Origin: Arthrobacter pityocampae
GTDB taxonomy: Bacteria > Actinomycetota > Actinomycetes > Actinomycetales > Micrococcaceae
Assembly: GCF_002927275.1 (NCBI RefSeq)
Contig: NZ_PRKW01000003.1
Coordinates: forward strand, 124,001-188,000
DNA: 64,000 nucleotides
Reading direction: 5' to 3'
Below, piece after piece: positions 1 to 7,934 of this stretch (position 1 is its first letter; every line of letters starts with the position of its first letter). The notes below the pieces were generated by a model. That model saw only the letters and a list, made by a program, of their open reading frames with translations. It searched no databases and had not been told where the DNA came from. Made by a program: the position numbers and the translations under genes.

Positions 1-2
1 GG

Positions 3-1604
3 TCACATCCGGAAGAGGCCGAAGGAGGTCTCGGGCAGGGGCGCATTGGCGCAGACGTCGAGGGCGAGACCGAGGACGGTCCGGGTGTCGGCGGGGTCGA
101 TCACGCCGTCGTCCCAGAGCCGTGCCGTGGAGTAGTAGGGGTTGCCCTGCGCCTCGTACTGGTCGCGGATGGGCGCGCGGAACGCCTCCTCGTCCTCGAG
201 CGGCCACTGCTCGCCGCGGGCCTCGAGCTGGTCGCGGCGTACCGTGGCGAGGACGGACGACGCCTGGTTGCCGCCCATGACGGAGATCCGGCTGGCAGGC
301 CACATCCAGAGGAACCGTGGCGAGAACGCCCTGCCGCACATGGAGTAGTTCCCGGCGCCGAAGGAGCCGCCGACGACGACGGTCAGCTTCGGCACCCGAG
401 CGGTGGCGACGGCGGTGACCATCTTGGCGCCGTTCTTCGCGATGCCGCCGGCCTCGTAGTCCTTGCCGACCATGAAGCCCGAGAGGTTCTGCAGGAAGAC
501 CAGGGGGACCCCGCGCTGGTCGCAGAGCTCGATGAAGTGGGCGCCCTTGAGCGCGGACTCGCTGAAGAGGACGCCGTTGTTGGCAACGATGCCCACCCGG
601 TGGCCGTGGATCGTCGCGAAGCCCGTGACGAGCGTGGTCCCGTACTCACGCTTGAACTCGTGGAAGAGCGAGCCGTCGACGATGCGCGCGATGATCTCGC
701 GGGCGTCGTACGAGGCGTTGACGTCCGTCGGCACCGCCCCGTAGAGCTCGTCCTCCGCGACGGCCGGCTCGAGGACCTGCGCGTCCGGTGCGGGCGTCGC
801 GGGCGGCAGGGTGGCGATGATGTCGCGGACGATCTCGAGGGCGTGCTGGTCGTTGTCCGCCAGGTGGTCCGTGACGCCGGAGATCCGGGAGTGCACCTCG
901 CCGCCGCCGAGCTCCTCCGCGGTCACCACCTCGCCGATCGCAGCCTTCACCAGGGGCGGGCCGCCCAGGAAGATGGTGCCCTGGTTGCGGACGATCACGG
1001 TCTCGTCGCTCATCGCGGGCACGTACGCACCGCCGGCGGTGCAGCTCCCCAGGACCGCGGCGATCTGCGGGATCTTGCGCGCCGACATGGTGGCCTGGTT
1101 GAAGAAGATGCGGCCGAAGTGGTTGCGGTCGGGGAAGACGTCGTCCTGACGGGGAAGGAACGCTCCGCCGGAGTCCACGAGGTAGACGCACGGCAGGTTG
1201 TTCTCGAGGGCGATCTCCTGCGCGCGGAGGTGCTTCTTCACCGTCAGCGGGTAGTAGGTGCCGCCCTTGACGGTCGCGTCGTTCGAGATCACGAGGACGT
1301 GGCGCCCGTGCACCATGCCGATGCCGGCGATCACGCCGGCGCCGGGGCACTCGTCGTCGTACATGCCGTTCGCCGCCAGCGGGGCGATCTCGAGGAAGGG
1401 GCTGCCGTCGTCGAGGAGCTGGTCGATGCGGTCCCGCGGCAGGAGCTTGCCGCGTGCCACGTGCCGTTCCCGGGAACGTTCGGGCCCGCCGAGGGCGGCG
1501 GTGGCCAGGCGTGCGCGGAGGTCCTCGACCAGCGTGGCCTGGGCGGCATGGTTCGCGGTGAACGCCGGTGAGAGCGGATCCACCTTCGACGTCAGAGTCT
1601 CCAT
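3..1604 (-). CDS. Acyl-CoA carboxylase beta (carboxyltransferase) subunit, methylcrotonyl-CoA carboxylase type
   Basis: Carboxyltransferase half of a biotin-dependent acyl-CoA carboxylase, 533 residues, the usual length for MCC-beta and PCC-beta proteins. The N-terminal half carries a GGTYYP stretch and the acyl-CoA-binding region with [14 protein letters not shown]; the C-terminal half carries the [11 protein letters not shown] segment and [15 protein letters not shown]. The MCC (leucine catabolism) assignment is by overall resemblance and by the nearby branched-chain dehydrogenase; propionyl or geranyl substrates are not excluded. I start it at METLTSK because GAGGAAG lies just upstream; an upstream in-frame extension would run through the operator. 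Its biotin-carrier/carboxylase partner is not in the window and probably lies beyond position 1. Confidence 0.9.
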   Translation of the reverse strand: METLTSKVDPLSPAFTANHAAQATLVEDLRARLATAALGGPERSRERHVARGKLLPRDRIDQLLDDGSPFLEIAPLAANGMYDDECPGAGVIAGIGMVHGRHVLVISNDATVKGGTYYPLTVKKHLRAQEIALENNLPCVYLVDSGGAFLPRQDDVFPDRNHFGRIFFNQATMSARKIPQIAAVLGSCTAGGAYVPAMSDETVIVRNQGTIFLGGPPLVKAAIGEVVTAEELGGGEVHSRISGVTDHLADNDQHALEIVRDIIATLPPATPAPDAQVLEPAVAEDELYGAVPTDVNASYDAREIIARIVDGSLFHEFKREYGTTLVTGFATIHGHRVGIVANNGVLFSESALKGAHFIELCDQRGVPLVFLQNLSGFMVGKDYEAGGIAKNGAKMVTAVATARVPKLTVVVGGSFGAGNYSMCGRAFSPRFLWMWPASRISVMGGNQASSVLATVRRDQLEARGEQWPLEDEEAFRAPIRDQYEAQGNPYYSTARLWDDGVIDPADTRTVLGLALDVCANAPLPETSFGLFRM

Positions 1605-1629
1605 CGACAACTTCCTCGAGCACGGCTCA

Positions 1630-1645
1630 GTTAGCACGCGCTAAC
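1630..1645. promoter_or_regulatory. Operator palindrome GTTAGC-N4-GCTAAC (probable TetR site 1)
   Basis: Perfect 6+6 inverted repeat in the divergent region between the carboxylase and the TetR gene, 26 bases upstream of the carboxylase start. A similar 16-base element follows at 1655-1670, and a third lies at 21790-21805. Binding by the neighbouring TetR protein is inferred. Confidence 0.6.
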
Positions 1646-1654
1646 TCGTTTCAG

Positions 1655-1670
1655 GTTAGTGGTCATTAAC
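1655..1670. promoter_or_regulatory. Operator palindrome GTTA-N8-TAAC (probable TetR site 2)
   Basis: Second 16-base element, GTTAGTGGTCATTAAC, with the outer GTTA/TAAC arms kept and a degenerate centre. Its start is 25 bases from that of site 1, so two dimers could sit side by side between the divergent genes. Confidence 0.5.
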
Positions 1671-1738
1671 CCGGAAGTCCATCAGAATGAGGGAACCGTT
1701 CCCCCTGGACGGCCCGGACCCATCAGACGAGGACCCGC

Positions 1739-2350
1739 ATGGAGGCATCGCCCATCGAAGAGCGTGTGACCGGCCGGAGCATCGCCAAGGCCACCCGGCG
1801 CGCCGCGCTGCTGACGGCCGCCGCCCGGCTTTTCGCGGAGCGGGGCTACAACGGGGTGTCCATCGAGGACCTCGGAGCGGCGGCCGGCGTGAGCGGACCC
1901 GCCGTCTACCGGCACTTCGCGGGCAAGCCCTCCGTGCTCTCCGCGCTGCTCACCGGGGTCAGCGAGGACCTGCTCGACGGCGGACGGGAGGTCGCCGCAG
2001 CGGCCGGGTCCCCGGAGGCGGCCCTGAAGGGCCTCATCGCGTTCCAGGTGGAGTTCGCCGTGAGCCACGCCGACGTCATCCGCGTCCAGGACCGCGACCT
2101 CGGCGCGCTGGCGGCCGACGATCAGCGCACCGTGCGGTCCCTGCAGCGCAACTACGTGCAGGTGTGGGTGGACGAGCTGGCCGCGTACCGGCCGGACACC
2201 GAGACCTCGCTGCTGCGGCGGAAGGTCCATGCGGTGTTCGGGCTGATCAACTCCACCCCGCACACCACGCACCGCCCCAGCTCCGCCCGGGAACTGGCCG
2301 TCTTCAGGGACCTCCTGGAGCAGATGGCGTGGGCGGCGCTGACAGTGTGA
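1739..2350 (+). CDS. TetR-family transcriptional regulator
   Basis: One-component DNA-binding regulator of 203 residues. The N-terminal helix-turn-helix spans about residues 22-68 (ARLFAERGYNGVSIEDLGAA, followed by a VSGPAVYRHF recognition helix); the rest is a helical ligand and dimer domain. It is divergent from the acyl-CoA carboxylase gene, with two palindromic elements in the gap, so autoregulation plus control of acyl-CoA catabolism is the natural reading. The inducer is likely an acyl-CoA, as for related regulators, but nothing in the sequence identifies it. The Shine-Dalgarno is weak (GACGAGGA region). Confidence 0.9.
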   Translation: MEASPIEERVTGRSIAKATRRAALLTAAARLFAERGYNGVSIEDLGAAAGVSGPAVYRHFAGKPSVLSALLTGVSEDLLDGGREVAAAAGSPEAALKGLIAFQVEFAVSHADVIRVQDRDLGALAADDQRTVRSLQRNYVQVWVDELAAYRPDTETSLLRRKVHAVFGLINSTPHTTHRPSSARELAVFRDLLEQMAWAALTV

Positions 2351-2435
2351 GCGGCCGCGCCCCCTAGTACGCTGAAGCACGAGAAGTCCCTGCCGCGCCG
2401 ACCGCCCGGCCACTCCACCGACTGAAGGTACCGCC

Positions 2436-2903
2436 GTGATCACGCTACGTCCCGTTGAAGCCACCGACCTCGACGAGTTCTTCTCGCACCAGCTGGACCC
2501 GAGCGCCAACCACATGGCCGCCTTCGGGGCCAAGAACCCGTCCGACCGCGGGGTGTTCGACAACCACTGGCAGGACATCCTCAACGACCGCCGGATCACC
2601 GTACGGACCATCCTGTCCGACGGCGACGTCGTGGGCAGCATCCTCGCCTATCACGACGGCGAGACGCCGGAGATCAGCTACTGGATCGACCGGTCGCGCT
2701 GGGGGCAGGGCATCACCACCGCCGCCGTCGGCCAGTTCCTGGACGAGGTGACGCAGCGGCCCCTCCGCGCCCGCGCGGTCGCCGACAACGTGAGCTCCAT
2801 CCGCATCCTCGAGCGCTGGGGCTTCCGGCAGGTCGGCGAGACGCAGGGCTTCGCCCCGGCCCGCGGCGCCGTGGTCCGGGAACTCATCCTCGAACTGCCC
2901 TAG
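2436..2903 (+). CDS. GNAT-family N-acetyltransferase
   Basis: 155-residue acetyltransferase of the RimJ/RimL-like GNAT type. The acetyl-CoA loop is visible as RSRWGQGITTAAV (about residues 87-99), followed by VSSIRILERWGFRQVGE, the C-terminal beta-alpha-beta typical of the fold. The start is GTG preceded by GAAGG at good spacing. It follows tetR by 85 bases, so co-transcription is possible but unproven. The substrate (a protein N-terminus or a small amine) cannot be told. The stop codon lies in an 11-base triple repeat. Confidence 0.85.
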   Translation: MITLRPVEATDLDEFFSHQLDPSANHMAAFGAKNPSDRGVFDNHWQDILNDRRITVRTILSDGDVVGSILAYHDGETPEISYWIDRSRWGQGITTAAVGQFLDEVTQRPLRARAVADNVSSIRILERWGFRQVGETQGFAPARGAVVRELILELP

Positions 2904-2932
2904 TACTGCCCTAGTACTGCCCTAGTACTGCC
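2895..2932. repeat. Three tandem copies of an 11-base unit (ctgccctagta)
   Basis: Three perfect copies of ctgccctagta at 2895-2927, then a 5-base partial copy. The first copy supplies the last residues and the TAG stop of the GNAT gene; the others lie between it and the next gene. Slippage here would leave the stop intact but change the intergenic spacing by 11 bases. Confidence 0.9.
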
Positions 2933-2951
2933 GACCGCCAGGAGACACTGC

Positions 2952-3572
2952 ATGGGTACCGCCCCGCTCGGCCGTCGCGAGACTCGCGATGACACGGAAC
3001 AGCTCGTCTTCACCCGCTCGTTCGCCGCCACGATCGCCGACGTCTGGACCGCCTGCACCGACCCGGGGCGGATGCAGGGCTGGATCGGCACCTGGACCGG
3101 GGCCCCGGCCTCGGGCGAGATCGTCCTCCGGATGACCGCCGAGGGCGACGACGTCCCCGAGGAGGTCTACCTCGTGGAGGTGTGCGAGCCGCCGCGCCGC
3201 CTCCGCGTGCGCAGCCGCGACAGTGCCCCCTTCTCGGCCGACGGGTCCGGCCCGCGCGTCGCCTGGCAGCACACCCTGGAGCTCAGCGAGGCGGACGGAG
3301 CAACGCTCCTGCAGTTCACCCAGGCGGTGCCCGACGGACCGGTCGGTGCGGCCATGGCCGCGAGCGTCGGCCCGGGCTGGGACTACTACCTCGATCGCCT
3401 CGATGCGGTGATCGGCGGCACCGACACCGACCTGATCCTGTGGGAGCCCTACCTCGGGCGCTCCGAGGGCTACCGCGCCCTCTTCTCCAAGGATCCCGCC
3501 CCGACCTCAGACCATCGTCAGGACCATCGCCGGGTTCCGGAGGATGGTGCCGACGTCGGCCAGGAAGCGTGA
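2952..3572 (+). CDS. SRPBCC / AHSA1-domain protein
   Basis: 206-residue protein with one START-like (Aha1/SRPBCC) fold: an N-terminal FTRSFAATIADVWTACTDPGRMQGWIG, then alternating strands to about residue 185 (WEPYLGRSEGYRALF). Such proteins bind hydrophobic ligands in a cavity; no ligand is implied here. AGGAGAC precedes the ATG. The last ~22 residues are low complexity and lie antisense to the end of the E2 gene (66-base convergent overlap), which suggests an ancestral stop was lost and translation now runs on. Confidence 0.8.
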   Translation: MGTAPLGRRETRDDTEQLVFTRSFAATIADVWTACTDPGRMQGWIGTWTGAPASGEIVLRMTAEGDDVPEEVYLVEVCEPPRRLRVRSRDSAPFSADGSGPRVAWQHTLELSEADGATLLQFTQAVPDGPVGAAMAASVGPGWDYYLDRLDAVIGGTDTDLILWEPYLGRSEGYRALFSKDPAPTSDHRQDHRRVPEDGADVGQEA

Positions 3573-4949
3573 GCCCTGCTCGCCGTCCACGAGCCGATGG
3601 TCGAAGGACAGGCTGAGGGTCATCACGGACCGCAGGGCGATCTCCCCCCGGTACTCCCACGGCATGCTGCGGACGGCGCCCATCGCGAGGATCGCCGCCT
3701 CCCCGGGATTCAGGATCGGCGTGCCGGCGTCGATGCCGAAGACCCCGATGTTCGTGATCGAGACCGTGCCGCCCGCGAGATCGGCCGGGGCCGTCCTGCC
3801 CGCCCGGGCGGTCTCGGTCAGCGACCCCAGCGCCTGCGCGAGGCCCTTGAGGGTCAGTGCCTGCGCGGCCTTGATGTTCGGCACGAGGAGCCCGCGCGGC
3901 GTGGCCGCGGCGATCCCGAGGTTCACGTCCGCGTACTGCACGATCTCCTGCGCCGGCTCGTCCCAGGACGAGTTGAGGCTCGGGTTGCGGGCGATCGCGA
4001 TGCAGACGGCCTTCGCCACGACCGTCAGCGGCGTGATCCGGGTGCCCTCGAAGGCGCGGCTCGCCTTGAGTTCGGCGAGCAGCTCCATGGTCGGCGTGAC
4101 GTCGATGGTCAGGAACTCGGTGGCATGCGGCGCGGTGAACGCACTGGCCACCATGGCGGCGGCCGTGTGCTTTCGCACGCCGCGGATCGGGGTGCGCGTC
4201 TCCCGGGCGCCTGGCTGGGTCGGCGGGGTCGGCGAGGGCAGGGCCTCCGGCCGGTCCTGCACGACGGTCGGCGCCACGGACGACGGCGCTCCCGCGAGCG
4301 CGGCCAGGACGTCGGCCCGCGTGATGAGGGCCCCCGGACCAGTGCCCGTCAGGGAATCGAGGGGAATTCCGAGGTCGCGTGCCAGCTTGCGGACCGGCGG
4401 CGTCGATCGGGGTCGCTCGCGGTGCTGCGCAGTCCCGGCAGCTACGGAAGGAGCAGCTGCGGCGGGAGACGCCGCGGGCAGCGCCGCCGCTGCGGGCTGC
4501 GGGGTGCCGGCTGCGGAGAGGCCGCGGCTGCGCCGCTGGGGGCGGCCTCCCTTCTCCACCGCGGCGCCGTACCCCACGAGGTTCGGCTCGCGCTTGGCGG
4601 GCGCCGGCTCGTCGCGCGCCGCCTCCTCCTCGGACACCGCCTGATCAGGAGCCGACGGCGCGGTGGGCAGGTCGGGCCCTGCCTCGACGTCGAACGAGAC
4701 GATCGGCGCCCCGACGTCGACGACGGTCCCCGCGGCCTCGTGGAGGCGGACGACGACGCCCGCGTAGGGCGACGGCAGCTCCACGACGGCCTTCGCGGTC
4801 TCGACGTCGGCGATGATCTGGTTGAGCTCCACGGTGTCGCCCTCGGCGACGTGCCACTGGACGATCTCCGACTCCGTCAGCCCCTCCCCGAGGTCCGGCA
4901 GGCGGAATTCACGGATCCTGGTGTTGGTCCTGGACGTCGTCACGGTCAC
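3507..4949 (-). CDS. bkdC: Branched-chain 2-oxo acid dehydrogenase E2 (dihydrolipoamide acyltransferase)
   Basis: 480-residue E2 core subunit. One lipoyl domain at the N-terminus (about 10-85) with the lipoyl-lysine motif DVETAKAVVELPSPYAG, a Pro/Ala-rich linker, a peripheral-subunit-binding domain (PPVRKLARDLGIPLDSLTG) and a CAT-like acyltransferase domain ending in SFDHRLVDGEQGSRF with the catalytic His-Asp. The GTG start shares GTGA with the E1beta stop, implying translational coupling. It is the last gene of E1alpha-E1beta-E2; no E3 (lipoamide dehydrogenase) is present in the window. A pyruvate or acetoin role is possible, but the E1 sequences favour branched-chain acids. Confidence 0.92.
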   Translation of the reverse strand: MTVTTSRTNTRIREFRLPDLGEGLTESEIVQWHVAEGDTVELNQIIADVETAKAVVELPSPYAGVVVRLHEAAGTVVDVGAPIVSFDVEAGPDLPTAPSAPDQAVSEEEAARDEPAPAKREPNLVGYGAAVEKGGRPQRRSRGLSAAGTPQPAAAALPAASPAAAAPSVAAGTAQHRERPRSTPPVRKLARDLGIPLDSLTGTGPGALITRADVLAALAGAPSSVAPTVVQDRPEALPSPTPPTQPGARETRTPIRGVRKHTAAAMVASAFTAPHATEFLTIDVTPTMELLAELKASRAFEGTRITPLTVVAKAVCIAIARNPSLNSSWDEPAQEIVQYADVNLGIAAATPRGLLVPNIKAAQALTLKGLAQALGSLTETARAGRTAPADLAGGTVSITNIGVFGIDAGTPILNPGEAAILAMGAVRSMPWEYRGEIALRSVMTLSLSFDHRLVDGEQGSRFLADVGTILRNPAMVLTMV

Positions 4950-5980
4950 TGTCCTGCTCCCTGGCTGCTGTCCGGGCGGTCGAGCCCGCTGAGGGAGTTC
5001 GGCCGACGCAGGGCGCGGTCCACTCCGTCGAGGATCCTGTCGAGGTCCGGCAGGTGGTGGAATTCGAGCTTCGAGTACGGGTACGGGATGTCGAAGCCCG
5101 TGACGCGCACCGGCGCGTGCTCCAGGTAGTCGAAGCACCGCTCCGTGATGCTCGCGGCGATCTCCGCCCCGAGGCCGCCGGACTGCGCGGCCTCGTGCGT
5201 GACGACGAGGCGGCCCGTCTTCCGTACCGACGCTTCCACGGTTGCGAAGTCGATCGGCGCGAGGGAGCGCAGGTCTATCACCTCGATGGAGATGCCGTCG
5301 TCGGACGCCGCGACAGCAGCGTCGCGGGCGGTGGGGACCAGCGGGCCGTAGGTCACGAGGGTGACATCGGTGCCCTCGGCCACCACGCGGGCGGCCCCCA
5401 TGTCCGACGCCGCCGGGTCCACGCCCTCGTCCACCTCGCCCTTGACGTGGTAGCGGCGCTTGGGCTCGAAGTAGAGGACGGGGTCGTCGCACGCGATGGC
5501 CTGCTGGATCATCGTGTAGGCGTCCTGCGGGTTGGAGACGCTGACCACGCGCAGGCCGGAGGTGTGCGTGAAGTAGGCCTCGGGCGACTCGGAGTGGTGC
5601 TCCGGGGACCCGATGCCGCCGCCGAAGGGCACGCGGACGGTGATCGGCATCTTCACGGCGCCCTGCGTGCGGTAGTGCAGCTTGGCCACCTGGCACACGA
5701 TCTGGTCGAACGCCGGGTAGATGAAGCCGTCGAACTGGATCTCGACGACGGGCCGGTAGCCGCGGTACGCCATGCCGACGGCGGTGCCCATGATGCCGGC
5801 CTCGGCGAGCGGGCTGTCCATGACGCGGTGCGGTCCGAAGTCCTTCTGCAGGCCGTCGGTGATGCGGAAGACTCCCCCGAGCTTGCCGATGTCCTCACCC
5901 ATGAGGATCACCTTGGGGTCCTCGTCCATGGCGCGGCGGAGACCGGCGGTGATCGCGCGGCCGAAGGTCATGGTGGACAT
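4946..5980 (-). CDS. bkdB: Branched-chain 2-oxo acid dehydrogenase E1 beta subunit
   Basis: 344-residue transketolase-like beta subunit that completes the thiamine diphosphate site with E1alpha. Visible features are MGEDIGKLGGVFRITDGL at the N-terminus, the PFGGGIGSPEHHSESPEAYF loop, and a transketolase C-terminal domain from about residue 205 (VTLVTYGPLVP). The start overlaps the E1alpha stop by one base (TGATG). Family knowledge: the complex oxidatively decarboxylates 2-oxoisocaproate, 2-oxoisovalerate and 2-oxo-3-methylvalerate to acyl-CoA, feeding the acyl-CoA carboxylase pathway encoded nearby. Confidence 0.92.
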   Translation of the reverse strand: MSTMTFGRAITAGLRRAMDEDPKVILMGEDIGKLGGVFRITDGLQKDFGPHRVMDSPLAEAGIMGTAVGMAYRGYRPVVEIQFDGFIYPAFDQIVCQVAKLHYRTQGAVKMPITVRVPFGGGIGSPEHHSESPEAYFTHTSGLRVVSVSNPQDAYTMIQQAIACDDPVLYFEPKRRYHVKGEVDEGVDPAASDMGAARVVAEGTDVTLVTYGPLVPTARDAAVAASDDGISIEVIDLRSLAPIDFATVEASVRKTGRLVVTHEAAQSGGLGAEIAASITERCFDYLEHAPVRVTGFDIPYPYSKLEFHHLPDLDRILDGVDRALRRPNSLSGLDRPDSSQGAGQ

Positions 5981-7170
5981 CAGCGGGGTCCTTCCTGGGG
6001 TGCCTGCGCGAAGGAGGCGAGGTAGCGCTCGTAGTGGTCCTGCTGGCGGTCCAGCCAGGAGTTCGGCGTGCTGTACACGTGCTTGAACACGTCCGACGGC
6101 GCGGGTTCCGGCATCGACAGGCAGCCCTGCCGCAGTTCGGCGGCCACGGCGTCGGCCGTGGCCTTCACGGAATCCGTGTACTCGGCCTCGAGCAGGCCGA
6201 GGGAGTCGAGCAGGGCGGCGAGGCGGGCCAGCGGGTCACGCGCCGCCCAGTCCTCGAGCTCGTTGGCGTCCCGGTACCGGGTGGGGTCGTCCGCCGTCGT
6301 GTGCGGGCCCATCCGGTAGGTGACGGCCTCGATGAAGGTGGGGCCGCCGCCGGAGCGGGCCCGGGCGAGGGCCTCCCGGGTGACGGCGAGGCACGCGAGG
6401 ACGTCGTTGCCGTCCACGCGCACCGACGGGATGCCGAAGCCGGGCGCCCGCCGGGCGATGGGAACGTGCGCCTGCAGTCCCACGGGCTCGGAGATGGCCC
6501 AGTGGTTGTTCTGGCAGAAGAAGATCACCGGCGCCTGGTAGCTGGCGGCGAAGACCATGGACTCGTTGACGTCGCCCTGGCTCGTGGCGCCGTCGCCGAA
6601 GTAGGCGACCGCCACGGCATCGTCGCCGTCGTTGATGATGCCCATCGCGTACCCGGTGGCGTGAAGGGTCTGCGCCCCGATGATCACCTGTGGGGTGGCC
6701 ATGTTGATCGTGTAGGGGTCCCAGCCCGAGGACGCGTTGCCCCGCCAGACCCGCAGGATGTCCGAGAGGTCCACGCCGCGGCAGTAGGCGACGGCGTTCT
6801 CCCGGTAGCTGGAGAACACGAAGTCGTCGGAGCGCAGGGCACGGCCGGAACCGATCTGCGCCGCCTCCTGCCCCAGCAGCGGCGGCCAGAGGGCCAGCTC
6901 GCCCTGGCGCTGGAGCGCGGTGGCCTCGGCGTCGATGCGCCGCACCACCACCATGTCCTCGTAGAGCTTCTGCAGCGCGGGGCCGTCGATGTCGGCCACG
7001 AGAGCGTCGTAGTGCGCGTGGGGGTGGCGGACGCCGTGGGAGTCGATGAGCTGGACGAGGTCGTCCGCGCCGGGTCGGGCGGGGCCCGGGAGCACCGTCC
7101 CGGTCGCCGGTCCGGCGTCGTCGATCCCACCGGTGGATCCCGGTCCTGGCCGGGTGCCGTCCTGAGCCAT
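5980..7170 (-). CDS. bkdA: Branched-chain 2-oxo acid dehydrogenase E1 alpha subunit
   Basis: 396-residue ThDP-binding subunit. The ThDP motif GDGATSQGDVNESMVFAA with the downstream NN (FCQNNHWAIS) is intact, and the phosphorylation-loop region reads RMGPHTTADDPTRYR, a hallmark of branched-chain rather than pyruvate E1alpha. I start at MAQDG (ATG, GAAGG upstream); a TTG nine bases earlier has no usable Shine-Dalgarno. First gene of the bkd operon, divergent from an Lrp-type regulator, with a promoter at 7261-7289 overlaid by a CRP/GlxR-type palindrome. Confidence 0.92.
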   Translation of the reverse strand: MAQDGTRPGPGSTGGIDDAGPATGTVLPGPARPGADDLVQLIDSHGVRHPHAHYDALVADIDGPALQKLYEDMVVVRRIDAEATALQRQGELALWPPLLGQEAAQIGSGRALRSDDFVFSSYRENAVAYCRGVDLSDILRVWRGNASSGWDPYTINMATPQVIIGAQTLHATGYAMGIINDGDDAVAVAYFGDGATSQGDVNESMVFAASYQAPVIFFCQNNHWAISEPVGLQAHVPIARRAPGFGIPSVRVDGNDVLACLAVTREALARARSGGGPTFIEAVTYRMGPHTTADDPTRYRDANELEDWAARDPLARLAALLDSLGLLEAEYTDSVKATADAVAAELRQGCLSMPEPAPSDVFKHVYSTPNSWLDRQQDHYERYLASFAQAPQEGPR

Positions 7171-7230
7171 TGCACGCAACCTTCGCAGTTCGCAGAGGCC
7201 CTCCGCCGGCGGTCCGCACGGCTGGAAGGG

Positions 7231-7252
7231 CTCCGGGCACCATTGCCCGGAG
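7231..7252 (-). other. Hairpin in the bkd leader
   Basis: Perfect 9-base-pair stem (CTCCGGGCA / TGCCCGGAG) with a 4-base loop, in the untranslated leader between the bkd promoter and the E1alpha start. It could stabilise the mRNA or attenuate; there is no T-run after it, so a terminator is unlikely. Confidence 0.5.
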
Positions 7253-7256
7253 TGAT

Positions 7257-7272
7257 TGTGACCCTACTCACA
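7257..7272. promoter_or_regulatory. CRP/GlxR-type site (perfect TGTGA-N6-TCACA)
   Basis: TGTGACCCTACTCACA matches the CRP/GlxR consensus at all ten defined positions. It lies between bkd and the Lrp gene and covers the putative bkd -10 (TAGGGT, 7266-7261 on the minus strand; -35 TTGTGC at 7289-7284; 17-base spacer). Overlap with the -10 predicts repression by the cAMP-responsive regulator, inferred from geometry. Confidence 0.75.
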
Positions 7273-7356
7273 CCGTACAGGCGGCACAACCATGGCGTCC
7301 CGAACTGAGCAGAGTGCCCTGTCCGGGCCTCGACGGCCGTGTTAGCGTTGCGCACT

Positions 7357-7833
7357 ATGCATCCCCTCGACCTCACCGACATACGCCTGCTGCAGGCCCT
7401 GTCGAAGGACCCCCGGCGCACCGTCGTCGCCCTCGCCCAGAAGCTCGGCCTCTCCCGCAACACGGTCCAGGCGAGGATGGCGCAGCTGGAGAAGAAGGGG
7501 GTCTTCCTCTCCTTCGAACGGCGCATCAACACCGCGGCGCTGGGCTACCCCCTGACCGCGTTCATCCACGTCCATGTGCAGCAGCAGAAGCTCGCGGCCA
7601 TCACCCGGAGCATCGCCGCGGTCCCCGAGGTCATCGAGGCGTTCGGCCTGACCGGGCAGGCCGACATCCTGGTGCGCGTGGTCGCCGTCGACGCCGAGGA
7701 CCTCTTCCGGATCAACGGCAAGATCCTCGGCTGCGACGGCGTGGAGCGCTGCGACACCTCCCTGGCCATGGGCGAGCTCATCCCGTTCCGCGTCGAGCCG
7801 CTGCTGGCCCGCGCGTCGCTCCCGGCGCCCTGA
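7357..7833 (+). CDS. Lrp/AsnC-family transcriptional regulator (probable bkd regulator)
   Basis: 158 residues, the standard Lrp/AsnC size. The N-terminal HTH (LDLTDIRLLQALSKDPRRTV to about residue 55) includes VALAQKLGLSRNTVQARM; the C-terminal RAM ligand-binding domain follows. It is divergent from bkdA and, like BkdR regulators elsewhere, probably senses branched-chain amino acids to control that operon. The ATG at 7357 is preferred over an in-frame GTG at 7339: the sequence upstream contains a -10-like TAGCGT eight bases before the ATG and no Shine-Dalgarno, so the mRNA may be leaderless. Confidence 0.9.
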   Translation: MHPLDLTDIRLLQALSKDPRRTVVALAQKLGLSRNTVQARMAQLEKKGVFLSFERRINTAALGYPLTAFIHVHVQQQKLAAITRSIAAVPEVIEAFGLTGQADILVRVVAVDAEDLFRINGKILGCDGVERCDTSLAMGELIPFRVEPLLARASLPAP

Positions 7834-7880
7834 CCGTCGGGGACGCCGGTGGTCCCTGCCGTCGTCGGTCCCTGAACGGG

Positions 7881-7914
7881 CGAGGCCGCCCCACCGGACG
7901 GTGGGACGGCCTCG
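7881..7914. terminator. Bidirectional terminator between lrp and actP
   Basis: Hairpin with an 8-base outer stem (CGAGGCCG/CGGCCTCG), a mismatch, then a 6-base inner stem (CCCACC/GGTGGG) with a 4-base loop, between convergent genes. Confidence 0.75.
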
Positions 7915-7934
7915 TTGCTCTACCGGTCAGCGGG

